A DNA stretch of 60,000 bases from Nymphaea colorata. Its lineage: Eukaryota > Streptophyta > Magnoliopsida > Nymphaeales > Nymphaeaceae. The DNA is taken from NCBI RefSeq assembly GCF_008831285.2, contig NC_045147.1, forward strand, positions 8,898,334 to 8,958,333, in the 5' to 3' direction. Below the pieces are notes generated by a model. The model saw nothing but the letters and a program-made list of their open reading frames with translations. It searched no databases and was not told the DNA's origin. This document shows, piece after piece, positions 43,537 to 52,136 of the stretch. The position numbers were made by a program, and so were the translations under genes. The first letter of the stretch is position 1. Each line of letters starts with the position of its first letter.

Positions 43537-46144
43537 CTCCCCCTCAAGCTTGGCATACATGTCGAACATGCCAAGCTTGCTAACATTCTTTTCAAATTGA
43601 GATGTACATAGGGCTTTAGTTAAGACATCTGCAACTTGATTTTCAGACTTCATATAAGGCATGATCAATTCCTTTGAATCTATGCGTTCCCGTATGAAAT
43701 GGCGATCTATCTCCACATGTTTGGTTCTGTCATGAAGAACTGGATTATTAGCTAAGTTAATTGCAGACTTGTTGTCACAATACATCTTCATCTTCTCTTT
43801 TATTTCAACCCCAATATCTGCTAGAAGAATCTTTAGCCATAACATTTCTGTAACCCCCATAGCAACTGCCCTGTATTCGGCCTCAGCGCTGGATCTAGAG
43901 CAGACTTCCTGCCTTTTACTCCTCCATACCACCAGGTTACCCCCCAGAAAGATACAGTAGCCTGTGGTAGACCTTCTAGTATCTGTGCACCCTGCCCAAT
44001 CAGCATCAGAGTATCCTTCAATATTCAGTTGGTCCTGCTGAGTATACATTAACCCTTTCCCTGGGTCATTCTTTAGGTACCCCAACACTCTTTCTGCACT
44101 TTTCCAGTGACAATCAGTAGGAGCATGCATAAACTGACTCAACACATTTACAACATAAGTAATATCAGGGCGAGTAAGAGTAAGATAAATAAGCTTACCA
44201 ACCAGCCTCTGATATCGTCCTTTTCCTTCCTCATCCAGGATATTTTCAGTTTTGATACTTATCTTTGTACCAGACTCCATTGGAGTTAAAAAGGGCCTGC
44301 ATCCCAGTTTAATTGTCTCCTTTAGAAGATCCAGAGTGTACTTCCTTTGGCTCATAACAAGTCCTGTCTCTGATCGAGCAATCTCTATTCCCAGAAAGTA
44401 CCTTAATTTACCCAGATCTTTAAGATCAAATTCAGCAGCTAACCTCTCCTTCATCTTCCTTTTCTCTTCTTCATCGTCACCTGTGACAATCATATCATCA
44501 ACATATACAAGAAGAAGGCTCACCAGACCATTTCTCTGCTTAATGAATAGGGTGTGATCACCGTTTCCCTATTTATATCCATTAGTCTTCATTACTACCC
44601 TTAGTCTTTCAAACCATGCTCTAGGAGATTGCTTTAGTCCATACAAGGCTTTCTTGAGATGACAACATTTTCCGCTTTGGGCATACCCAGGAGGCATGCT
44701 CATATAGACCTCTTCCTCTAGATGGCCGTTCAGGAATGCATTCTTGACATCAAGCTGGTCCATGCTCCACTTCTTTTGCACTGCAAGTGCTAAGATGACC
44801 CTCACTATCTTCAGTTTAGCAACAGGAGCAAAGGTTTCAAGATAATCAATTCTATATTTTTGGCTGAACCCCTTTGCCACTAGGCGAGCCTTATACCGTT
44901 CCACAGTACCATCAGATTTGTACTTCACATTAAACACCCACTTGGAACCAACTAAGTGAGTCCCCTTGGGAATATCAACCACTTCCCAAGTGTTGTTCTT
45001 TGCCAAGGCATCTATCTCATCTGTCATGGCCTGTAGCCATTTAGGATCCTCTTTAGCATCTTCCACACACCTGGGAATCACAGACATAGACAAGGAAGTA
45101 ATAAAGCATTTGTAATCCTTGCTGAGTTTTGCATATGAAACAAATCTCTGAATGGGGTGAGAAGTACATGACCCGGTTCCCTTGCGCAAGGCTATGGGAA
45201 GATCTTCATTTAGTGGACTTGGTTCATTCGGAGAACTCATAGGATTGGGATTGGTTACATCAACATCTTCAAGCACATCTTTCTTCTTCCTGGTGTACAC
45301 CTGGCCAAACAAATGATCACGGGCAGTAGGTTGTTCATCCCCAGAGCCCCCTTCCACATGACTGTCTCTATCACCTCTGACTGTGTCTGCCACACTGTGA
45401 CTAACCTTGTAGTCTAAGAAATCCATAAACTGAATCAGCTGGTTTGAAGAATACTCTTCCACACTGTTGCCTGTACACTCCCCCTGAAGAGGATTCACAG
45501 GAAAGGACGCCTCATGTTCATGAAAGGTAACATCCCGGGAGACATAAATTTTGGAAGTGACAGGATCAATACATTTGTATCCCTTCTGAGTTGAGGAATA
45601 CCCCAAGAAGACAGCTTTGATAGACCGAGGGTCAAGCTTCTTGAGGGTAGGACTATGGTCATGGACAAAACAAATACACCCAAACACCCGAGGAGTAAGA
45701 GGCCAAGGGTTATGAGTGGGCATGAGCACAAAATAAGGGGGGAACGGCCATTCAACACACGAGTCGGCATACGATTAATAAGGTGAGCACTAGTGAGAAG
45801 AGCATTACCCCAGTAGCGCTTAGGAACGTGTCTATGAAACATAATAGCCCGGGTGACATATAATAAATGGCGATTTTTCCGTTCAGCCACGCCATTTTGG
45901 GGAGGTGTGTAACTACAAGACGTCTCATGAACAATACCCTTGCTCCTCAAGAAGTCATCTAGGGATTGAGAGACATACTCTCGAGCATTATCAGTGCGAA
46001 AAGCCTGAACAGATGTCTGAAATTGGGTCTCAACAAATGCAACAAAATTTTTGACAATGACAGGAACTTCACTACGTTCTTTCAACAGGTACACGAACGT
46101 ACAACAGGAGTAGTCATCAATAAGAGTCATAAAGTAATGAAAAC
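43531..46144 (-). pseudogene. Element B pol (integrase, RT, RNase H), broken
   Basis: On the minus strand: integrase core from LIDDYS, with TDNAREY and NGVAERKNRH (45495-46130). Then a C-run with two extra C relative to C (near 45740) shifts the frame. RT runs from [20 protein letters not shown] through [13 protein letters not shown] to [13 protein letters not shown], where CAG has become TAG (44569). It resumes in the same frame with YVDDMIVTGDD, RNase H SDADWAGC, YCDNKSA and KHVEIDRHFIRER, and ends LEGEC with TAG inside the LTR. So there are two visible lesions plus truncation. Confidence 0.92.
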
Positions 46145-46394
46145 TGTAGAAATACGAACAAGACGAAGAAGAAGAGAAACAATGATCACGATGTAACGTG
46201 GAAAACCCTCAACACGAGGGAGAAAAAACCACGAATGAGGAGGAGTTGGTGCCCACTAGCAGCCAGACTCTCTCTCTCTTAAGATTATCATTAACTCATA
46301 AGGATTAGGGTTACATGACTTAAGTAGAGCCCAAAAACGGGCTACAAGGCGGGTCGGGTATGGATCCGGACCCGAAACACATAATCTATCAACA
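46145..46394 (-). repeat. Element A 3' LTR
   Basis: 250 bp. On the minus strand it starts TGTTGATAGATTATG and ends ATTTCTACA. Identical by eye to 51324-51573. A short inverted repeat AGCCC/GGGCT flanks AAAAAC inside it. Confidence 0.97.
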
Positions 46395-49300
46395 CTCCCC
46401 CTCAAGTTGGGCATACATATCAAACATGCCCAACTTGGATACATTCCTCTCAAATGAAGCTGAAGGAAGAGCTTTCGTCAGAACATCAGCAGTTTGGTCT
46501 TCAGACTTCATGTAAGGTAAGATCAACTCTTTCGCATCAATTCTTTCCCGAATGAAGTGACGATCAATTTCAACATGTTTTGTTCTGTCGTGAAGAACAG
46601 GATTGTTGGCTAAGTTGATTGCAGACTTGTTATCACAGTACATCTTCATAGGTCCTTCAATCTCTATTCCAATGTCAGTCAACAATATCTTCAACCATAA
46701 TAACTCTGACACTCCCATAGCAACTGCCCTATATTCTGCCTCTGCACTGGATCTAGAGCAAACATCATGTCTCTTGCTCCTCCATACAACAAGGTTTCCT
46801 CCCAAGTAGACACAGTACCCTGTAGTGGATCGTCTGGTATCACCACAACCTGCCCAATCCGCATCAGAGTAGCCCTCAATTTCCACAGTCTCTTGTTTCA
46901 CATACAGGAGTCCCTTGCCAGGATTTTTCTTCAGGTAGCATAGCACTCTGTCCACAGCCTTCAGATGTGCATCGGTTGGCGCATGCATGAATTGGCTCAA
47001 AACATTCACCGCAAAGGTGATATCAGGTCTCGTGAGGGTAAGATAAATTAGCTTCCCAACCAAACGTTGATATCTCCCCTTGTCTTCTTCACAGAGAGGC
47101 TCTCCATCTCTAAGACTCAACTTGTGCCCAGTGTCAAAAGGGGTAGGAGTAGGTCTACATCCCAATTTACCAGTTTCTTCCAGCAGATCTAGAGTATATT
47201 TCCTTTGGTTTAGTACAAGTCCAGTACTAGACCTAGCAACCTCCATACCAAGAAAATACCTTAGCTTGCCAAGATCTTTGAGATCGAATTCTGTAGCCAG
47301 TAACCCTTTTAGCTTGATAATCTCCACCTCATCATCTCCAGTAACAATCATGTCATCAACGTAGACGAGCAGGAGAGTAACCCTGCTCTCCTTCTTCTTC
47401 ACAAACAGAGTGTGATCTCCATTTCCTTGTTTGTATCCATGACATATCATCACTCTTCTCAGTCGTTCAAACCACGCTCTGGGCGATTGCTTAAGGCCAT
47501 ACAAGGCTTTTTTTAGCTTACAACACTTTTCTGGTTCTTCATATCCTGGAGGCATATGCATATATACTTCTTCTTCGAGGTCACCATTGAGGAATGCATT
47601 CTTAACATCCAGTTGATACATCTTCCATTCCTTCATCACAGCTAGGGATATAACCACCCTCACAGTCTTCATTTTCGCAACAGGAGCAAAGGTTTCCAAG
47701 TAATCTATTCCATATTTCTGGCTAAACCCCTTGGCCACAAGTCGAGCTTTATATCTTTCAACACTCCCATCTGGTTTGTACTTGATGGTATACACCCATT
47801 TGGATCCAACTAAGTGAGCGGCTTCAGGAATCTTCACCACTTCCCATGTCAAGTTTCTTCTTAGGGCATCTATTTCTTCTTTCATTGCATCTGCCCACTT
47901 GGAGTCACTTTGAGCCTCAGCTACAGTCCTGGGAATCACAGCCAAAGAAAGAGTAGAAACAAAGCACTTGTAATCTTTCCCAAGTCTGGAATAAGAAACA
48001 AAATTACCAATGGGGTGTTGAGTACATGACCTGACACCCTTTCTCAGGGCAATGGGAAGATCATCATTCTTCTTTTCAACCTCATCATGAGTCTCCACGG
48101 TCTCCTCGGTAGGACTTGGTTCATCCAGGGAAGGAGTGGCATTGGGATTGGAAGTAGGTCCAGCATCACCAGTCATCATCTCTGTCCGAGTACCTCGTCT
48201 AGAGTAAAACTGTCCAAACAACTGAGGCCCTTCCTTCTCAATGGGTCTGTCACACCTTTCCTCCTTCTCAGGCACATCAACAGTATTAAGTGATTCTGCT
48301 TTCTTGTAGTCCAAAAAGTCTATAAACTGAAGTTCCTGTCTCTGAGAATACTCTTCCCTGCCCACAGACTGCTCCCCCTGAAGAGGATTCGCACCAAAGT
48401 AAGAGGCATGTTCCAAGAAGGTAACATCTCTCGTAACATAAGCTCGACCAGTAATAGGATCAATACATTTGTATCCTTTTTGCGTAGGGGAGTATCCAAC
48501 AAAGACACCTTTGATAGACCGAGGATCAAGTTTCTTGACATTTGGACTGTGATCATGGATAAAACATACACAACCAAAAACACGAGGGGGAAGAGGAAAG
48601 GGTGGACGATTGCCAGGAAGCAACGAGTGGGGAGACCTACCATTCAAAACACGACTTGGCATGCGGTTAATAAGATAGGCACTAGTAAGAACTGCATCAC
48701 CCCAATAGTGTTTAGGAAGATTTCTCTGAAACAAAAGAGCCCGGGTGACATTAAGAAGTTGACGATTTTTCCTTTCAGCTACCCCATTTTGAGGGGGGGT
48801 GTAACTACAGGATGTCTCGTGAACAATCCCCCGTTGTCTAAGAAACTCCTCAACAGGCTGACACATGTACTCACGGGCATTATCGGACCTGAAAGTTTTA
48901 ACATTCGCACCATACTGGGTATGCACAAGAAGAATAAATGTCTCGATGATGCGAGGAACCTCGCTGCGGTCTTTTAACAAGTATATAAATGTAGCACGAG
49001 AGAAATCATCAATGAAAGTGATAAAATACTGGAACCCTTGACGGGTATGAATGCCCGAGGGTCCCCATACATCAGAGTGAACCAGGGAAAAAGCTTCATT
49101 AGCACAACTAGAAGAAAGAGGGTACGAAGCCCTCACATGTTTGGCAAACTGACAAACATCACAAGAAATGGAAGACAAATCAAAGGAGGAACACAAGTCT
49201 GGAAACAAATGCTTCAAAATCCCAAAAGGTAAATGCCCAAAACGTTCATGCCAGTACATAAAAGACTGAAGACAATCTTCTCTTCTCTTATCTGTCTTGC

Positions 49301-50714
49301 GGATCGCTGTCAACAGAGCAGTAGCCACACGTATGGGAAGACGATATAATCCATCAGAAGCTAAACCAATCCCAATCCTCTTCCCTGTCACCAAGTCCTG
49401 CAAAACACAACGATCAGCAGAGAATATAAGTTCACAATTCAATTCTTTAGTAAGTCTACTGACGGATAAGAGATTTAAAGGAAACTGGGGAACATGTAAA
49501 GCGCCCTGCACATGAAATTTGTCCAACAAGGACAGAGTGCCTTCGCCTGCCACACAGGTGGAGGAACCATCTGCAAGAGAAACACGTTCCTTTCCCGAAG
49601 CCAACTTATACTCATGAAACAATTTTGGATTACCTGTCATGTGATGAGTAGCACCACTATCGACAATCCATTCCCCCACAGAAGAGTTACCTTGATTGCC
49701 AATAACTGCAAGAGCCTGATTAGCTGTAGTTCTCTCTGAGGTCTCAATCTTGTTGACATCGATCCTGCCCAAATAAGCCCTTAGTTCACGAAGCTGGTCA
49801 GCAGAAATGGAGACTTTTTCTCCACTGGATGCCTGCACCTCAGACACAGGTGTTCTCCCAATTGACGATCTCCCTTTGGTTCCCTTCTTTTCTGGATGAA
49901 GATCCCAGCAATAATCCATGGTGTGACCTGTCTTCTTGCAGTGAGTGCACCGGCGAAGAGATCTAGACGGGCCGTCAGGACCACGACTCACGAGAGCAGA
50001 TCTCTCGTAATAGGGCACAAGTTCCCTCTTCCCTTCTTTTGTAACAAGCCTTCTCTGTTCTTCCGCTTCAACACAGGAATACACATCTTCAATACTGGAC
50101 ACCTCCCCTGAATTCAGAATCTGGCTTCGAACACCTTCAAACTCATCATTTAAACCTGCTAAAAAGAGGAACACCCTGTTTTCCCATTCATGAGCAACAT
50201 AGAGCGCCTGATCATGGGGACAATGCCAAGGAATATCAGAATGATAGTCAAGCTCTTCCCACTTAGCTTTCAAAGCCCCATAGTACTCTGCAACAGACGA
50301 GTTCCCTTGTCGAATGCCATAGACTGTCTTCATTACTTGGTAAGTACGAATTGCCGTTTTCTTTTGGCCATACATTTGCTCGAGAACCACCCACATGTCT
50401 CTAGCAGTCTTCTTCCGAAGGATAAGGGGCTGAATATCGGCGGAAACGGAGTTGATAATCCAAGTTTTCACTTGATTATCCTCAAGAAACCACGTATGCC
50501 ACACATCACTTGTTCTTGCTGGTTCAGGGTTGCTTCCATCAATATAGGCCATGCGACCACGGCCAGCAATCCCCATAGTCATAGCCGGTGACCACGAGAA
50601 ATAGTTCTCCTTGGTAAGGCGAAGAGTAATGACCTGCATGGGAACATTCTCAGTTCTAAAAGCCCCTATTTCAGTCGGATTAGTGTTGACGGTGGACGAG
50701 GAAGAGGCTGCCAT
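46389..50714 (-). CDS. Element A gag-pol polyprotein (intact)
   Basis: 1,441 aa from ATG 50714. The open frame extends 59 codons upstream, but only from a GTG and into the leader. Gag covers about 20-255, with WEELDYH at 152-158 and a CCHC knuckle C256, C259, H264, C269. Protease DSG is at 352-354. Integrase has H489, H494, C518, C521 and catalytic D548, D611, E647. RT is about 955-1200 with YVDD at 1118-1121. RNase H is about 1290-1420 with SDADWAGC, YCDNKSA and HVEIDRHF. The last residues LEGEC are encoded by the polypurine tract, and the TGA lies at bases 4-6 of the 3' LTR. It should supply capsid, protease, integrase and RT/RNase H from one translation product. No stop or shift, so it is a candidate for an active element. 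Confidence 0.98.
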   Translation of the reverse strand: MAASSSSTVNTNPTEIGAFRTENVPMQVITLRLTKENYFSWSPAMTMGIAGRGRMAYIDGSNPEPARTSDVWHTWFLEDNQVKTWIINSVSADIQPLILRKKTARDMWVVLEQMYGQKKTAIRTYQVMKTVYGIRQGNSSVAEYYGALKAKWEELDYHSDIPWHCPHDQALYVAHEWENRVFLFLAGLNDEFEGVRSQILNSGEVSSIEDVYSCVEAEEQRRLVTKEGKRELVPYYERSALVSRGPDGPSRSLRRCTHCKKTGHTMDYCWDLHPEKKGTKGRSSIGRTPVSEVQASSGEKVSISADQLRELRAYLGRIDVNKIETSERTTANQALAVIGNQGNSSVGEWIVDSGATHHMTGNPKLFHEYKLASGKERVSLADGSSTCVAGEGTLSLLDKFHVQGALHVPQFPLNLLSVSRLTKELNCELIFSADRCVLQDLVTGKRIGIGLASDGLYRLPIRVATALLTAIRKTDKRREDCLQSFMYWHERFGHLPFGILKHLFPDLCSSFDLSSISCDVCQFAKHVRASYPLSSSCANEAFSLVHSDVWGPSGIHTRQGFQYFITFIDDFSRATFIYLLKDRSEVPRIIETFILLVHTQYGANVKTFRSDNAREYMCQPVEEFLRQRGIVHETSCSYTPPQNGVAERKNRQLLNVTRALLFQRNLPKHYWGDAVLTSAYLINRMPSRVLNGRSPHSLLPGNRPPFPLPPRVFGCVCFIHDHSPNVKKLDPRSIKGVFVGYSPTQKGYKCIDPITGRAYVTRDVTFLEHASYFGANPLQGEQSVGREEYSQRQELQFIDFLDYKKAESLNTVDVPEKEERCDRPIEKEGPQLFGQFYSRRGTRTEMMTGDAGPTSNPNATPSLDEPSPTEETVETHDEVEKKNDDLPIALRKGVRSCTQHPIGNFVSYSRLGKDYKCFVSTLSLAVIPRTVAEAQSDSKWADAMKEEIDALRRNLTWEVVKIPEAAHLVGSKWVYTIKYKPDGSVERYKARLVAKGFSQKYGIDYLETFAPVAKMKTVRVVISLAVMKEWKMYQLDVKNAFLNGDLEEEVYMHMPPGYEEPEKCCKLKKALYGLKQSPRAWFERLRRVMICHGYKQGNGDHTLFVKKKESRVTLLLVYVDDMIVTGDDEVEIIKLKGLLATEFDLKDLGKLRYFLGMEVARSSTGLVLNQRKYTLDLLEETGKLGCRPTPTPFDTGHKLSLRDGEPLCEEDKGRYQRLVGKLIYLTLTRPDITFAVNVLSQFMHAPTDAHLKAVDRVLCYLKKNPGKGLLYVKQETVEIEGYSDADWAGCGDTRRSTTGYCVYLGGNLVVWRSKRHDVCSRSSAEAEYRAVAMGVSELLWLKILLTDIGIEIEGPMKMYCDNKSAINLANNPVLHDRTKHVEIDRHFIRERIDAKELILPYMKSEDQTADVLTKALPSASFERNVSKLGMFDMYAQLEGEC

Positions 50715-51310
50715 AATCACAAACCAGTAGGCAGCAAGGAGAAACAGCACAAAAAACAACACCAAAAAAGGCAGAGAACGCCTAGGCCTCACGGTGGAAG
50801 AGACAGCAAGAAGGCAGCGCCGGAAAAGGACCACGAGGGAGCGGCGCTGGGCGGAAACAGGCAGAACGGCGAGAACCAGGCAGAGCGGCACGGGGCTGGA
50901 CGGAAAAAAAAACGCAGCACTGGGCGATGCGTCGGATGACAGAGAGGAACGCCGCTGGCAGGTCGTCGTTGGGCAGGCCGACGCTGGGCGGAAGCGGCTG
51001 AACAGGAACGCCGCTGGATTGGGCGTCGCTGGACAGGGCGACGCTGAGCAGCGTTGATCAGGGCAGTGCTGGGAGGAGGCGGCTGGACAGAGCGTCGCTG
51101 GGCAGGTCGACGCTGAGCGGCGCTGATCAGGGCAGCGCTAGGCGGAGGCGGCAGCGGGGCGACGGACGAAGCTCGGGCACGAGCGTCGGGCACGGGCGAT
51201 GAACAGTGCCGGGCGAGACGATGAACAGTGCCTGGCGAGTCAATGAACAGTGCCGGGCAAATCCTCCTCCACCACGGGCAAAAGACAAACCAGAAACGCC
51301 GAAACTTCAC
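50715..51310 (-). other. Element A leader, GC-rich with internal repeats
   Basis: Leader between primer-binding site and start codon. Bases 50780-51270 are GC-rich. A unit of about 69 bp starting GCGTCGCTGG occurs at 51022 and again at 51091. A 21-22-bp unit containing ATGAACAGTGCC is repeated three times at about 51198-51260. The long A/P/R-rich open frames on both strands are by-products of this composition. Confidence 0.85.
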
Positions 51311-51323
51311 GGCTCTGATACCA
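51311..51323 (-). other. Element A primer-binding site
   Basis: The minus strand reads TGGTATCAGAGCC, abutting the 5' LTR. Initiator tRNA-Met type. Confidence 0.96.
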
Positions 51324-51573
51324 TGTAGAAATACGAACAAGACGAAGAAGAAGAGAAACAATGATCACGATGTAACGTGGAAAACCCTCAACACGAGGGA
51401 GAAAAAACCACGAATGAGGAGGAGTTGGTGCCCACTAGCAGCCAGACTCTCTCTCTCTTAAGATTATCATTAACTCATAAGGATTAGGGTTACATGACTT
51501 AAGTAGAGCCCAAAAACGGGCTACAAGGCGGGTCGGGTATGGATCCGGACCCGAAACACATAATCTATCAACA
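51324..51573 (-). repeat. Element A 5' LTR
   Basis: 250 bp, partner of 46145-46394, no difference seen. No convincing TATA box; TACTTAAGTC on the minus strand is the nearest candidate. Confidence 0.97.
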
Positions 51574-51650
51574 AAAACCACGACAAGTGGGTACTCCCGA
51601 AGGACCCCAAACATCAGAGTGAACCAAAGCAAACGGACGATCGACACTAT
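51574..51650 (-). pseudogene. Element B integrase fragment beyond element A
   Basis: Matches element C at 54745-54803 almost base for base (CCACGACAAGTGGGTACTCC and onward to GTGAACCAAAGCAAA), which encodes the FALVHSDVWGPSG region of integrase. Similarity then fades within a few tens of bases. This is the only part of B left of the A insertion in coding terms; the rest of its gag and its 5' LTR are gone. Confidence 0.85.
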
Positions 51651-51850
51651 TGGTAAACCCAAAAACTGGAGTCGGATCATCTGTTGACCGGGACACTAGG
51701 TCGGCGAGCTGATTTGGCTAGGTCAGGTCACAACCTATCAAAACATAATTCAAGAAAATGCTTACAGTGAACTAACAATATGAAAACGTCATCTACTTTT
51801 ATCCAAAAGGTTGGCAATGATTGTATGGAATGCTAAAACTCATTAATGAA
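51651..51850. other. Unassigned segment between B fragment and element C
   Basis: About 200 bp with no similarity I can see to B, D or G. It should have held the rest of B and D, so its presence marks a deletion or rearrangement junction near 51640-51650. It may be host DNA or the upstream part of gypsy element H. Confidence 0.4.
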
Positions 51851-52136
51851 TGTAGAAACACGAACCACAAGGAGAGAGCAGAGAAAGAACACACAATATA
51901 CGTGGAAAACCTCAGAAAGAGGTGAAAAACCACGGGGAAGCTCTGACCTAGGGGCAAACCGCAACCCTAGGAGAGAGAAAATAATATTCACTTAACTCCA
52001 CAATTACATGTAAGTGAAGAATATATAGGAGGGAGAGAAAGAGTGCCGCCTAGGGTACCGAGCCCGCCTCAGTATCCATGCCCCATAGGGCCGGGTCCAT
52101 ATATGGACCCGGTTCCCAATACAATATATTCTAACA
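51851..52136 (-). repeat. Element C 3' LTR
   Basis: 286 bp. On the minus strand it starts TGTTAGAATATATTG and ends GTTTCTACA. It carries a perfect 22-bp palindrome at 52091-52112 centred on ATATAT. Five differences from the 5' LTR, all transitions. Confidence 0.96.

Larger units (their letters stand above)
43256..46144 (-). mobile_element. Truncated Ty1/copia element B
   Basis: Minus-strand copia element of the same family as C, inserted into the integrase of D. The 3' LTR and most of pol are present. The rest is cut by element A at 46144/46145 and resumes after it for only about 75 bp (51574-51650). Gag and 5' LTR are absent. Confidence 0.9.
46145..51573 (-). mobile_element. Complete Ty1/copia element A
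   Basis: Full-length and probably very young. It has 250-bp LTRs identical by eye, target duplication AAAAC (46140-46144 and 51574-51578), primer-binding site 51311-51323, GC-rich leader, an intact 1,441-codon frame and polypurine tract 46395-46406. It is inserted into its relative element B. Element A protein is similar to B and C but clearly a separate family. Confidence 0.98.

Noticed and set aside
50715-50891. 59-codon upstream extension of element A gag-pol
   Set aside because: Begins at GTG in the GC-rich leader; MAASSSS at 50714 is a natural start and matches the position of the starts in related elements.
51311-51323. tRNA gene suggested by TGGTATCAGAGCC-like words
   Set aside because: These are short primer-binding sites beside LTRs, complementary to the end of tRNA-Met; no cloverleaf surrounds them.
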